Shown here piece by piece: positions 38,463 through 52,175 of a stretch of DNA of 64,000 nucleotides. The notes under the pieces are model-generated. The model worked only from the letters and a program-made list of their open reading frames with translations. It was not told the DNA's origin and did not search any database. Source of the DNA: Brachypodius melanocephalos (taxonomy: Eukaryota > Chordata > Aves > Passeriformes > Pycnonotidae); the NCBI GenBank assembly GCA_013398615.1, contig VZSR01003803.1, positions 4,350,050-4,414,049 of the forward strand, written 5' to 3'. The position numbers were made by a program, and so were the translations under genes. Every line of letters starts with the position of its first letter. Position 1 is the first letter of the stretch.

Positions 38463-40850
38463 CTTTCCTGTGGCTGCGGCTGCTGCTTGCAAACTGATTG
38501 CATGCTCTGCCCGAGGAATCCTGCCAGCCTCAGGGGAAGAGAGGGAGTGAGGGACTGGGGAGGGAAGGAAGGAGAGCAAGGTAGGTGGAGGCTCTCTCCC
38601 TTCGTATGGAAGCGGGATCACCAGGTCCGGCAGGCAGCCCTGCTGGGAGATGAAGTAAGTAAGGACTGGGGGAAGGAAGTCTCCCAGAAAGTTTTGTGCG
38701 TATGTGTGTAAAGGTCAGCACGAGGTGTGTCTGGGATTAGTCTGGCTGCTAAAGACTTTGCAGGGAAATTCATGCAACAGTCATGTTCTCTGTTTGGCTC
38801 CTTGCTGAAGGGACGGTGTTTGTGTTGTGCACTAGTTTTACACTCAGTAAATTTCGGATCACTGCCTCGGTGATAATATATCACCCTATGCTTGTTTCCA
38901 GATGTCTTTAAGATGCCAGTCAGTGCAAAAAACTAAGAAAACTCTGTTCAGAGGTTTCATGCCTCCACTAAAGTGCAAAAATTAAACCAGTGTGACTTTA
39001 CCTTTGGATGAAATTTGGTTCTAATCCGTGTAAATTAGTGCAAATGCAGTTACATCACTAGAAGTGCCAGTTATATCAATATACAGCAGCTTTACTTGTG
39101 TCCATAGTAGGAGGGCTGTACAAATTTAATTACAGCAGCTATATATTTTTAAATTTCATTACCATGATTGTGATTGTCTCTCTATACCTATAATCACGCT
39201 CCCATCTGAATGCAGTGCACAGCTCGTGCTTTGTTTTTTTCACACAACTGGACTCTAAAATGCAAAAAAATCCAGGTTTATCTCATGACTGAAATAATCA
39301 GAAGTTATGAAAGCGTAACAGCCTTAGAGCATATGAATGCCAGTGTCTCAACAGTCCTCTGTTTTTGAAAACAAATTATATCAAATTTGCAAACAGCTGA
39401 ATCCGTTTGAGTAAATCATTCCACTGACATGATCGTCTCTATATTTTGAATGAAGAACACAGTGAATTTTACCTAGGCAGCTTAACTGGAGACCTCTACT
39501 CATTAACTAGAGGTGTTTGATCTTTTTAACAGCTTTGATAGCAAACCCACAGAATTTTAATATTGTGTGCAACTTACCAGTGAATAATTTTTGTATTTAT
39601 TGATATTCTTGATAAAATGAAAACATGTTTTTTATTTATTGTAGTATTATTTGATGGAGTTCTTATCCAAGTGTGGATTGAAATGGCATTAGAATTTTGT
39701 CATCCATCCAAAAAATGGGATTTTAGTAGACAAAGAATCCAGAACATTCATATTATGCAATCTTTTATAAATGGTCCTTAAACTCAAATTTTAAAGTTTG
39801 TGTATGTATATATATATATGTACATAAACACACAAAGTGGAAATGAGTAATTTGAGAGGAAAAATTACCTATTTTCCTCGAACTTTTTTTTTTAATAAGA
39901 GAATTTTTGTTTTCAATAAGATAAATTGTCTTTCCAAAAACAAGCTGTCATTTGTATCCTGTTTGGAGAGAAATTTTAAAGAGCTTAGCCTTGTAAGGTA
40001 TGGACATCATAAAAGACTACAACTTGACAGGCAAACCGGTTCAATCAGTTAGTATATTTGCATGACTCAAGCTTACTATTGTTATTACTGGTGGTGTGTG
40101 CTCTGTCAATTCTTGCCTTTACAGAACCACTGTTTTCTGAGAGCATCCAATACTTGAGTATACTTCTGAGCATTCACCATTACCCTCTAAAGTTGAAGAT
40201 TTCCCTTTTTAGAGCTTAAACAAAGAACAGGCTGAGAGGATTTAGCAATTTTGGAAATAACAAAATTGGTGTTTTGGATAAGGACTAAATTACATCTGAT
40301 GTTTTATCCTTCTCTGATGATGTCCATTGCTCAGAGAACAGTGCATGGAAGGTCCCTGAAAACAGGTGTTTGGTAACTGGAGCTCTTAGGCTACTAGTAA
40401 GTGTAGTTAGAAGCTGAGTGTAGTTACACCCAGAAGCATGAGGCTTTATATCTCTTCCAAAGTTTTTGTTAGCATTAGCTATAATAGCTCTGGATAATCG
40501 TGTTACTTGTTTAAATCTCCAATTCTTCTCTGAATGTGGCTAAATTCTTGGCCCCAGCAGCACCCTGGTACAATGAGCTCCTCACAGGCTTAATCAAGGT
40601 CACCCTGGGTTGGCAGTAGGGCTACCAGTGAGATGTTCAGTGAGGTGTTCAGATGTGGGGTGAGCATGAGGAGGCATTGTTGCAGTTAGAGGGATGCTTC
40701 TCTGAGCTAAAGTGAAGTATGGACTGAAGCATCTTGCTGAGTGAAAGCTGTACCCAGATCTCCTAACCTCATGGTGAGCTGGCTTTTATAGACACCATCT
40801 GCTAAAATGGTCCTGAAACGTCCTGCCTCACTCCACCTTTTTAGAACTAT

Positions 40851-41110
40851 GTGTCTGTACTGGTTTGGCCTCCTTGCCATGGGAAGGCACTGGGGTGGGG
40901 AGGGGTGGACCTATCATAAATTTGCAGACCTGCTGCAGCACTGTCAGGGGAGAACGCAGATAATTTGGGCTGGTTATGGCTTAGAGGATCCCTGCCAGAT
41001 TTGTTTGAGGATGTCAGCTGATCCCTTCACGCACACAAACAGGTTACTGCGACTCAGCGATGTCCTGCAGGCAGAGGTGGCCAGGGAAGCACACTGAGCC
41101 TGGAGACGAT
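40851..41110 (+). other. GC-rich segment, possibly an LTR remnant
   Basis: This 260-base stretch is richer in GC than its surroundings and opens with tgtactggtttggcctcctt, which recalls the start of some avian LTRs. No terminal CA or paired LTR is evident. It is otherwise unrecognised. Confidence 0.2.
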
Positions 41111-41929
41111 ACAATGAAATCTGTCTTAGCTGAGAGCACTCTTAAGGACAGGTAATATAAACCATACCAGATTGCATTTGCCACCCACAGGTAGGTGGTT
41201 AGCAGGGCTCAGCTGACACCAAGGAACTTGTTAGGCTGGATGAACCAGATGTTGCCTCTGAGCCCTTAGTCTGCTGCTGTCCAGGCAATAAGGACGTGAA
41301 AGCACACCAGCAATTTGTTTGATATTTCTGTGTTTATATTTAATTTGCCTGCGTTTTCTCTGGTATATGCACATTTTAAACTTTATGAAATCATTGTTAA
41401 AAAAAATTGAAATTCCATGTGGCATTATGTATATCTATGCTGTTATAATTTTGTATTTTCTGCTTATCCATTATTCTAATTCAATACTATACTAATGTTA
41501 CTAGAGTGTATTAAAATTCCATTTTAATTGGAAGAATTGATGATAAATGTATACATCTCCATTGTAAATATTTTTTAAAATTCCATGAAATTAAGGCATT
41601 ACAGGCTGTGTTGTGCTGTACATAAAAGTGAAACTCATTTTACAGTGATAATTATTAGAAATTCCTCATTATTTCTCTATCATTAGTAGAGACCTTTGTC
41701 TCTGAGAGAAGTGATAAAATTGAAGATGCAATTGCTTGACAGGAATCAAGGAAAGCATAACTGCATCCTGGATTTTACCACTCCTCCTTGTGTGGCATAT
41801 ACCGCAGCAAAGGTTGTCGACCTTGAGCACCACACTTGTTATCAACACACCTTTCAAAAATGACAATGTTGTCTGAGATAATGAAACTTCAAGGCAACAG
41901 TTTTTGTCGAAAGAAAGACATTCACAGAC

Positions 41930-42373
41930 CCATGGGGAATGCTGAGTTGGAAGGGACCCACAAGGATCATCAAAGTCCAGCTCCTGGCCCTGCAGAGGCA
42001 TCCCAAGAGTCACACTCTGCCTGAGAGCATTGTCCAAATGCTCCTTGAACTCTGTCAGGCTTGGGGCTGTGACCACTGTCCTGGGGAGCCTGCTCCAGTG
42101 ACCAACCGCCCTATGGAGGAAGAAATTTCCTAATATTCAACCCTGACTCAACTTCAGGCCATTCTCTCCAATCCTGTCACTGGTCACCAGAAAGAAATCT
42201 GTGCCTGCCTCTCCTCGTCCCCTCATGAGGAAGATGCAGACTGCAGTGAGGTCTCCCCAGTCTCTTCTCCAGGCTGAACAGCACAAGTGACCTCAGCTGC
42301 TCCTCATACAGCTTCCCCTCAAGGCCCTTCACAATCTTTGTTGCCTTCTTTTGGATGGTCTCTAATAGTTTTA
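41930..42373 (-). mobile_element. CR1 LINE 3' fragment
   Basis: The minus-strand copy has ttggaagggacccacaagga, cctgctccagtgaccaaccg and tcttctccaggctgaacagc, all typical of the CR1 3' region, ending at ccttcttttggatggtctc. Its 3' terminus (low coordinates) lacks the usual terminal repeat. Confidence 0.82.
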
Positions 42374-43018
42374 TAGATTTTCTTATATTTTGGTGACCAA
42401 AATTCAGATTATTAGAAATTCAAAAGATTGCCAACTAAAATGACATAGGTTTTTCACACCACAACTATTAATGTTGTATCTGGTAGCTTTGAGTGTCTGG
42501 AAGGGAGTGACCTACACCATCATATTGGTCTTACCTAATATGATATAAATAACAGCATAATCCAGATACATTCTAATACACATCTCTCCGTGTGTATGCA
42601 TATATATACACACACGTATACATACAAATAAATATCATAAATCAGAAGATAATTTTATATCCTCCTTTAAAAAAAATACAAAACTTTGACATTCTGCACA
42701 GAGTTTTTTGCCAGACTTTTGTATTCTGGTTAATTCTGGGGTATGGAATAAATACAGAGTTGTTAGCTCCATACTTAACAGCCCAGAGTTGCATGAATTA
42801 TTGTGTTAGGAGTGAGACTTTGTGGCTCTCTCACAATTGCAACATTTAGTCTTATAAAGGGATTGAGTTTGATTACTTATTGCATATTCCAACATAGTTT
42901 CCATATCCATCAGCCCTGTGTAAACATAGTCAGTGCTGAGATGCAAATACATGTTTCTACTCCAACAAGCTTTAAAATTAATCATAATTTGATACAATTC
43001 CCTCTGTTAAGGATAATT

Positions 43019-43045
43019 TATATATATATATATATATATATATAT
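43019..43045. repeat. (TA)n microsatellite
   Basis: Thirteen uninterrupted TA copies. Confidence 0.95.
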
Positions 43046-43969
43046 CCATACAGCCTAATAAAATCCAAGGTCTATACTTTGGAGCCTGCAGCAAAAATCT
43101 TAGATGGACTGCAGTGTATTTTACACCAAGTGTATTTGAACAGTCACCTGGGAATACATGAACATAGTGCAACTCAAAAAGCAATAAAGCAAGGACCAGA
43201 ATGTCTGCCAAGGGTAAAATCTAATAACAGAGGGGTCAGTAATACTCTGGGAAAAGTAAAACGGCTTGTCCCTAAGGCCAGACAGCAGTGAGAGCACCAT
43301 AGAGCACAGATTTAGTCTGAAATGTGCCAGTTCCAAAGGAAATTTGTTGTATCTCAGATTCAATAAGTGAAGTGTAAGAGCACTCACTGGGGCTGCAGAT
43401 GGAAGCATCACACTCATTGCAGGAATGCTGATGGAGCTACCAACAAAAGCCAGGACCAAACTGACAGAGCAGCAGCTTTAACACTCTTCAGATACTGAAG
43501 AGTATTTGTGCACTGAGAGTCAAACACTGCTACACACGGGCATGTCTAAGTCAAGCTAGAATATTTCTGATAATCAGTAACCTGCATTATTCCCCTCCCA
43601 CAAGGGTCAATTTGAAACCCTCACAGGAGGAATTTAGAGAATAGTCTACTCTGTCCTCCACAGAGAAAATCTCCTTTAAGAACAGGGATCAATCACATCA
43701 GTGAAACTTTTGCCCAATTCATATAGATTTAAGTCTGGTTCTTGAAGACTATCAACGTTTAATGGTGCTCATGCAGAAGCACCAACTTCATGTGCAGGGC
43801 AATTTGTAAGAGCAGATTGTAAATTAATATGCATTGCCTTACATCGTTTCCCTTGTAAGTGTAAATTGAAACCATGGAATAAAACCACAAAAGATGCTAC
43901 CTTTACGTGATAAAAGTTCATCAGGAGTTTATTTTGTAAGTTGTATTCATTGTCATTTCAAATATCACA

Positions 43970-45345
43970 GAGGCACTGAGGAAGGAAAGTACTTCTGGAG
44001 ATCACTGGACCTAACAGTTCCCTGCTCAAAGCAGGGCAGGTAAAGGCAGGCATGAAGACTTCACAATCTCTGGGCAGTGTGTTTCAGTGTTGGACCACAC
44101 AGAACACAAAAAACACTTCTTAAAATGTTTAAATAGAATTTTCATTTTTTTCTGTATTCTTTACAGATTCTTTAAAATCTCCATAAGCCTTCTCTACTCC
44201 AGATGAACTATCCCAGCTCTCTTGTCTCTCCTTGATGCTTCAAACTCTTAATCATCTTTGCATTCCTTTCCTGGACTCAGTTGCCAGGGAGCCCAGAATT
44301 GGACAAGGCTCATCATGCACTGTTCTCCCTTTATCCAGTCCCAGTGGTTTCATCATAGGTGGCTATCCATTAGGTAAGGCATCCTTCATAAACATACACT
44401 GACTGCTCAAATCACCCTGTCTTTCCTGTGTTTTGAAATTACTCCCAGGAGGATTTGCTCCATCACCTCTCCTGTGATGAAAGTGATACTTACCAGCCTG
44501 TAGTTCCATGGATTGTCCTTTGTCTCTGGAGATACTAGGAGAGGAACCTGGGTGCTCCCACCTCTATGTTTTGCAGGACCCTATGATCAAGAAGACAGGG
44601 AGAGGACCAACATGATGCTGTTGGAATCCATGGAGTGGTGACATTTTTCTACTTTATCTGTCTCTCTGTCACTCTTTCTCTCCCTTCTCATCTCTTTTTA
44701 TACTTCTTTCTCTCTCTGCCTCAGATGTACTGTTAAATAAAATTCATACTATTCACTTCAGCATATGGTCTCATTTGCACCTTAACTTGGCCAGAGGCAT
44801 CTCTCAAATTAGTTCAACAATCAGATCTTACCAAGGTTCAGACAGTGTGTATATATCCATCCCAGTCACCTGTCCCTTCCATCTCTTCTATACACTTCTT
44901 TTTTTTATTTTTTACTTTAGTCAGAGGCTCCTTATTCATCCTTGCAGGCCTCCTGCTGCCTTTGCTTGATTCCCTACATATGGAGATGGACCATTCTTGA
45001 ACTTGGAGGAGGTTATTCCTGAAAATCAATCAGCTTTCCCTGACGCCTCAGTCCAGGGCCTTCAAGAGGATTTTCCCAAGCAGGAAGAGGCTGAAGTCTG
45101 TTCTCCTGAAATCAAGGCTTGAATCCTGACTTTTGCCTTTTTCTGTCTTCTCAGGATTGTGAACTCCACTCTCTCAGGTTTGCCAGCCAAAGCTGCCCCA
45201 AGTTTTCACACTCCTTTACAGTACTCCCTCGTTTATATGTGGTCCAGCAGAGCATTCTCCCTCATCAGCCCATCCATCTGTACAGGAAGGTGTCATCCAT
45301 ACCCTCCAGAAACCTCTCAAGACACAAGTAAGACACAATAAAGCT
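43970..45345 (-). mobile_element. internally deleted CR1 LINE (endonuclease, RT and 3' parts)
   Basis: Reading the minus strand from 45345 downward, the pieces follow CR1 order. First comes an ORF2 endonuclease end and linker (MIFRNNLLQVQEWSIS, then SSKGSRRPARMNKE) at about 44840-45340. Then a reverse-transcriptase piece (YRLVSITFITGEVMEQILL, with YDETTG further on) at about 44340-44620. Then the CR1 3' region (cagtgtgtttcagtgttgga, accccctgctcaaag-like) at 43970-44335. A pyrimidine-rich spacer at 44640-44770 separates the first two. A full CR1 would be about three times longer, so large segments are missing. Stops and frameshifts make it inactive. Two independent insertions of the same orientation cannot be excluded. 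Confidence 0.75.
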
Positions 45346-45627
45346 GTTTATAAGGACAGTGCTGGGCTTGGGCTCCTTCCCCCTTTTACTAGTTGTTATT
45401 TAGCCTGCTATCAGAGCAGTGCTTCAGGGCTCAGCAAGAAAGGCTCCTGCATGCTGAACACTGCTCCAGCCTTGGATGGTGGCCAGGCCTGCTCCTGGAA
45501 GCCTTATCTCAGCAGCAAAGACAGATAGAAAATGGAGAAAAGGAGGATAAGTAACACTGTGTGGATCTCAGTTCATCTGGTGAAGGGTTTCCAGGCTGGG
45601 ATTTTTGTCAGTGTCCTCAACTGCAAG

Positions 45628-45665
45628 AAAATTAAAAAAAAAAAAAACAAAAAAAACAACAAAAC
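45628..45665. repeat. A-rich tract
   Basis: Runs of A with a few C bases, just above the large CR1 copy. Confidence 0.9.
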
Positions 45666-46660
45666 AGAACCCAGTCCTTTCCGTTTGTGTGTATATGCAT
45701 ACACAGAATATGTTCCTTCTATATATAAAAGGAATGTCAAGACATGTTATGAAGCAGCTGAAACTTCGCATTTTTCTGAAATCTTCCCTTTTCATAGCTT
45801 TTTTATGAATATATTTCAAAATAAGAAAAAAAGCCTAAGTAATTCAGAAATACCAGGAAGGTTTAGTTTTCTCACATTTTTTTGAACATTTTCATCCTGG
45901 TTTAGGCACTCTTTTCAAAGAAAAAAAACCCCTCCAAACCCTACCCATTCTGAAAGTTACCTTAGCAGTGAGGCAGCTGTCTTCTCAACTGGTAACCAGA
46001 CTCCCAGCTACGATTTTTTTACCTGATACATAATAGAAGAGGTCCTGGTAGAGAGCCAGCACTGCTTTTCTTTGTGGAAGTGGGATTGCAGGGAAGGGTG
46101 TAAACAAATTAGAGGGTAAACATGATCTTTGCTATACGTGATTGTTCATGGGTTCAAGACGGCACACAAATTAACTTTGAGGAAGGGAACTGTACTTGGA
46201 GACCTGTAGTTGAACTCTTAAGCCAGAGATTTTGTGGTAATTAACATTGCTTCTCTCTAGCAGCAGTGCAGAAAAGTCAATCCAACACCTATAGAAGGGG
46301 AAAGTAATTCTATTTTAAAACATACATTAACACTCTGACACCCATCTTCTTACAAGTGCCATGCTCTGTGTTAAATTATCCTGCTTACCTATACCCACAT
46401 ATATCACAGTGCTTTGGGCAAGTTCTCTTGCAGCAGCAGGATGGAAATGGATGCCAGCTACTCAGCCCCCACCACCTCCTCATCCCTTAGCCTTCAGGTG
46501 CTGCTTTTAGAGGAGCCTTGTACTGCTCCATATCTGCTCCACTTCCACGAAGCATTAGGTTTTGCTCCTTAAAGCATCTAGTGTTCTTAGCTGGAAGCTG
46601 CTGAAGAGGGTTTGAACTTCTTACCATCACCTCTTGTTGGCATTTGGAGGTTCCCATGTA

Positions 46661-47285
46661 TGAAAAGCTGGACATAACCTGGCAATGTGTGCTCACAGTG
46701 CAGAAAGCCAACCATGTCCTGGGCTGCCTGGCTAGCAGGGCAAGGGAGGGAATTCTGCTTCTCTGCTCTGCCCTTGAGAGACACCACCTGGATCATTGTG
46801 TCCAGTTCTAGAGCCCTCAACACAAGGATGATGTCTTGAAGTGAGCCCAGAGAAAGGCACAAATATGATTGGAGCCTGGAGCACCTCTCCTATGAAGACA
46901 GGTTGAGAGAACTGGGGTTCTTCAGCCTGGAGAAGACTTTGGGGAGACTTTCCTGCAGCCCTCCAGTACATAAAGTGACCTTACAAAAAAGAGGGGGAAG
47001 GACTTTTTCATGGGTAGATAGTGATAAGACAAGGGGGAACAGTTTTAAATTTTTTTAAAAAGAGATTTAGATTAGATGTTAGGAAGATTTTTTTTCCTGT
47101 GAGAGTAGCGAGGCACCGGCACATTTTGTCCAGGGAAATTGTGGACATCCCATCCTTGGAAATGTTCAAGGCCAGGTTGCATGGGGTCCTTTGCAACCTG
47201 GGATAGTGAATGGCATACATGCTTAAGGGGGAAAGGGAGGGAATTGTATCTTTAAGGTCTCTACCAACTCAAACCACTGAATGAT
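46661..47285 (+). mobile_element. CR1 LINE 3' portion, 0.6 kb
   Basis: The plus strand runs from the ORF2 end (ACKKANHVLGC-like, read here as QKANHVLGCLA) through gcctggagcacctctcctat, ggttcttcagcctggagaag and tgttcaaggccaggttgca to tctaccaactcaaaccactg. This is a nearly continuous CR1 3' part. Its terminus is worn (aaccactgaatgattttttt). Confidence 0.87.
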
Positions 47286-47592
47286 TTTTTTTCTTTAGAT
47301 TGTCTGGTTTTTTAGGATGTCCCTTGCTTTATTTAGTTTACTCTTTGTTTCCTGTTCTGGGCATCCCAATGTACTTCATGCAGATGTGCTGAGAACTTAA
47401 TTGCTGTCAACAAAGTGCCATCAGCATCTGCCTTTCCTACAGCTCATCTCCTGTTATCCCTCCTGGTTCTTCCACACACTGATGGGCCCATTCATTTTCC
47501 ATTTGGAGAAGTTTTAATGCTGCTATTACAAACCTCTACAATCCTAAAGGATAGGATGGAGCTCGAGTTCTGGTTTGCCAGCCTCTATAATT

Positions 47593-47629
47593 AAAAAAAA
47601 AAAGAAAAAAAAAAAAGAGAGAAAGAAAG
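47593..47629. repeat. A-rich / GA tract
   Basis: Two A runs separated by one G and followed by a gagagaaagaaag tail. Confidence 0.9.
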
Positions 47630-50600
47630 TCATCCTTTCAATGTTACAGCTTAAAAATCAGCCCCCAACATTCAAGAAAATGGAATCACCCTATTTCTAC
47701 TTTTCCTCAAGGCAGCAAGCATAGAAAATAGATACATTCTGTGAAAAGAAAATTTAATTGCTTATATTTTATCATCCCACTACTGAGTTTTATGTATTTG
47801 ATTTGGCCTTTTAGTCCATTTGTTATAAGTGATTTTTCCCCTCCCACAACTGGATCCTGCTAAAATTTAAAGCTGTGGATATAATCCCAAGGTTAAGAGA
47901 GGGTTTCAGAAACACAGAGAGAAATGTAACCGAGTGACAAAATGCAGCAGCCTTATTAATGAATGAGATTTAGAAGGAAATCTTCATGAAGGCAAAATAT
48001 AGTACAGACTGCAGACTTAGTCACCCAAATGTCAAGTTTTTTAGAGCTTTCCTGTTTATGCCTAAACATCTACAGGGAGAAGTGAGAGAGTCCCAAAATA
48101 GGATTGGGATTTTGAGTGGGCTCCAGATTTTCCTGAACTGTGATGCAGAGACAGGTCCGGGAGCAAGGAGTGGTGCAGTCAGACCGAGTGCAAAAAATCA
48201 GGAGACAGTTGGTTTGGGTGTTACCATTCCCAGGTGAAGTAATGGCCTCCCAGAGGACATGGACTGTGTGCTTTCAGGAAGATTTGCCTCCTGAGATACT
48301 CAGCTTCCTTCAGTTATCAATGCTAATGATAAGAAAAACCCATGTACCAAAAATCCTATTTATTCCAGTGAAATGCTAAACAGAATGATAGAAGGGGTCA
48401 TTTTAAATTAATGTTATAAGTGTTAAATAAGAGAGTAATAGAAAAGTTAATTAAAGTTTTAAAAAATCCACACACTGTATCTATATGTATCCTTTAGCTA
48501 AATATAATTATAAAGGTTCTGTACAGGTAGTTAATGTCTTCAGAAAGTTTTTCCCATCTATCTAATACAAAGAATGTCAAGGTTGAAACTGCTGAACATT
48601 TAAGAATGTTCAATGTTTTTTTAAGATTCTGAAATCCTCATAGGGCAAAGATATCCCTTTTAATATCTTTTGGTGCTTATGACAGTACTTCCAATTTATC
48701 ACCTGTCACATTGCTAAAGTGATATCAGCTCTTCTACACAGACCTTAAAAGCATTCTCTGTTTAATGAGGTAAGTCAGAGGTCCCAAGGATCACTTCAAG
48801 CATAAACATGCAGAAAAATCTTAAAGTGCAAATAGCAAAAGTGTGCTTGGAGCAGAGTGAGCTAAACTATCAGCCCAGTGAAATGTTACCATGAGAGAGG
48901 GAGTTTAATTTAGCTTGTGCATCTTATGCTAAATAGCATCTGCTGGATCAAACCAGCCGATCTAAATGAAACAATTAGGAATAATTGGCAGAAGTACATG
49001 TCAGTGCCTTTCCTATTACAGATATAGAAAAATTCTGCATATGCATATGCCTCTTTCATACAGAAAGGCTTCAACCTCTCTCTCCTACACCATCTGTCAT
49101 TCAGAGGGAACTGATAAACACTGATGCTCTGTTAATGCCCTACCCCTGACCACCTCTAAATTTGCAGGTTATTAATATCATTTTACTGCCATTAAGTGCT
49201 TCATACTTTTTTGGAAACATAAACATACAGACACACATGCTCACACTGCTTCAGCCAACAGCACATCCAGAAGCCATAGTAACCAGCAGAGAAATTTCAG
49301 TCTGCTTGAGCTGTGGTCTCAAAATCTTCTCCTCAGCAGAAAAGATACTCTAGCTCTCAGTGAAACAGAGGCATTTCACTTACAACTCACTGTTCAGAAG
49401 GGGTAGTCAAGTATGTTGTGCTATTTCACACTGCAGTCAAAGCTTCCATCTTTTTTTGTTTATGACATGCTGCCCATATTGCTCAGGATATGGAAAGGAC
49501 TTGTTTTGTTTTAAATATGCTTAGGCTCATTCAAATTCAAGGTCCAAATTGTGATCAACTTCAAGTAACTTAATACATCTACATGTGTAGTGAATAGACT
49601 GCAGTAAAGAAAACACAAGTTAGCCATGAATTGGTCTGGGTACAAGAGTGTTCACACCCACTGGCTTTTCGACCTCACCAACACACTTTATTTTACAACT
49701 GAAGTGTTATTTTGCTCTCATGGTGAAAATGAGAGCATTAGTAAGGCTGTGTCGCCAGACACACGGTGAGGACAGGCCCCCTCTGCACAGCCTGGATTCC
49801 CCACAGCTGTCTCTGCCCCACTCCTACAACACCCTGCAGTTCCCACAGTCACTAGCAGATCTGGGAAAACTCCCCCCAAAACTTCCCTCCTCACCCGCTG
49901 CTGCACCGCATCCCTGAGATGCATAATATCCTCCTGGCATAATATCAGGCTCTCCATTACACTCTGGAGACCACACTATTCCCTAAGATATTTCAACCCA
50001 AAGTGAGACAGTTCCAGTGGTATCAGGCAGCTCTACTCCTGCAGGTTGTCTAGAGCAGAGTTAAATAAGTCCCACTTATTCAGGTGAAAGTAAAATAACT
50101 CATGGCTTTGATGTTTTAACAGGATTTTTAACACACACCAGAAATGGCTTTTCTGAAGGAATTACTAATTTGATGGAGGAAAAAAACCCCACACTATGAT
50201 GGGATTTTTTCCCTAAAAGAGAAAAATGAAAAACTGAAAATCTTGGTAAAAGATGCTCTTTTGTAGACTGAAACCACTGAGAAAATGCCTCCTTAGTCCA
50301 TCTTCCTTTTTGTCTTCTAAAATAAATAACACTCTTCCCTCAGTGTTTGTCCCTTTTAAAATATAAAAATTGAGGAAAAAAGGCTTTTCAAAATTCTGCA
50401 TTTGACATCCTTGGAAACATTCTCCTAACAATATTTCCAGACTTACCCACAGCCTTGTTTTAATCACAACTCAATCAAAGTAGTTTAGAAGTATTTTCAG
50501 AGGTCATAGGAAGTCAAAAGTAGTCTAACATTCTTAACTCCATTTCACAAGCTAGTTTTAAACCTCTAGCAATGGACAAGAAAGCAATGGATAAAGTGTA

Positions 50601-51817
50601 AGACATTTAAAAAAAAAAAAAAGGGCGAGAAGCTATCAAGCTATAATACTATCCTGAACTTGCCATTTTAATAAACTCCAATGGTGCACTGGTTTTCCTG
50701 TCTTCTCAAGGCCCTTGGAACAACACAACTTTAAAATTATTCAGTCCTAAATTCAGCACTTTGAACAAATCTATAAAAAACCCTCTGTTGTTGCTTTGTA
50801 TGAATTTTATTTACACTGCAAAGTAAGACTGACAATTTTGGAAGTTGAATGTCACGTTGCGTTTCAAGTTCTCAGGTCACATGATAACCCTACCAAGTGT
50901 CCTTCATAAACCAACTGCATGAGTCTCTGAGCAATTCTGGTGTCAGGGGCAGTCCTCAAACTGGGAAAAATCATCCCACTCCAGTGATGGAGACTCCACC
51001 ACAGCTCTTAATAATTTTTAAGGATTTATTATACTCACTTTTAAACAGATGTATCTTACCTGTATGTACTACTTTTCAAAACACCAAATTTTTAATATCT
51101 CTGGTTGCTGGGCTGATGATAAGCTTTATTTCCCCTGTAAGTATTTATTAGTCATGACATTATCTATTAACCTTCCATGATAAGTCAAATATATTAGGGC
51201 TTTACATGTTCAGTACAAGACATATCTGCCAACCCTGCAATTATTCTCCTGAGCGATAGAATGTTTTCCATTTCAGCTAATGCACTGTTTATAGGAAGAA
51301 GCCACATAAACAATCTACTTCCACATACCAGCTCCATCAGGCTGACTGACATTCTGTGCAACTCTGGAATACAGAAAACAGGAACATCCACACACTGCAG
51401 TCAGCCAGAGGCAAACAATGTCTGATGACAGTCGCTGGGGGCAGTGACAGTGACAGACCATGCTGAGAACACTCCCATCTTCCTATTAGCACCAGAGCAG
51501 CTGCCAGACACAAGCACTGACAGACAGATGAGGGATGTTATTGCTAAGAAAATAACACAGAATGTTATTCAAAACACATGTTGTTAACATGATACAACCC
51601 ATGGTGAACAGCAAGTGTTTTTTTTCTTCCTAGTGCCATAAGTGTCAGCAACAGTTTGGTGATAAGGAATCAATTTCCTAACAGCTGAAAGACAGTAAAA
51701 AAGAAACATCCAGAAAAGAAACTTTTATATTCTTATTCTTAAATTAATCTCATGTGTTACCGCTATTAAAAAAATCAAGGAACCTAGCTCCTCCCCCTAC
51801 CCCTCAACTCCCTAAGC

Positions 51818-51917
51818 NNNNNNNNNNNNNNNNNNNNNNNNNNNNNNNNNNNNNNNNNNNNNNNNNNNNNNNNNNNNNNNNNNNNNNNNNNNNNNNNNNN
51901 NNNNNNNNNNNNNNNNN
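51818..51917. other. assembly gap, 100 N
   Basis: Exactly 100 N bases, the usual placeholder for a gap of unknown size. It borders a CR1 copy on its high side and a C-rich stretch (ctcctccccctacccctcaa) on its low side. Confidence 0.99.
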
Positions 51918-52175
51918 CCACTCCTCATGTGGCTTCTCCTCAAGGCCCTTCACCATCCTCATGGCCCTTTTGCTCTAATAACTTTGTATCTTTCTTATAT
52001 TCTTATGTATCTTTCTCACTGGAGGTGAGGCTGCCCCAGCTCAGAGCAGAGGGGACAATCCCCTCCCTTTCCTGGCTGTGATGCTGTGCCCGATGCCCCC
52101 GCAGGACAGGGATGTCCCTCCTGGCTGCCAGGGCACTGCTGGCTCATGTTCAACTTGCCATCGACCAGGCTTAAT
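51918..52175 (-). mobile_element. CR1 LINE fragment next to the assembly gap
   Basis: The minus-strand copy shows tcctcaaggcccttcaccat, then ggtgaggctgccccagctca and ctggctcatgttcaacttgc, all in CR1 order. It begins at the N run, so its 3' end probably lies in the gap. Confidence 0.75.

Noticed and set aside
38187..38711. 174-codon plus-strand open frame over RAB38 exon 1
   Set aside because: It is antisense to a confirmed GC-rich coding exon, has no recognisable domain, and is explained as a shadow frame.
38463..39500. MITF-type M-box upstream of RAB38
   Set aside because: No TCATGTG or CACGTG was seen in this kilobase; a pigment-cell element, if present, lies elsewhere.
50941..51010. Possible CR1 piece (gtgatggagactccaccaca)
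   Set aside because: Only about 20 bases match the CR1 3' region and the flanks do not follow.
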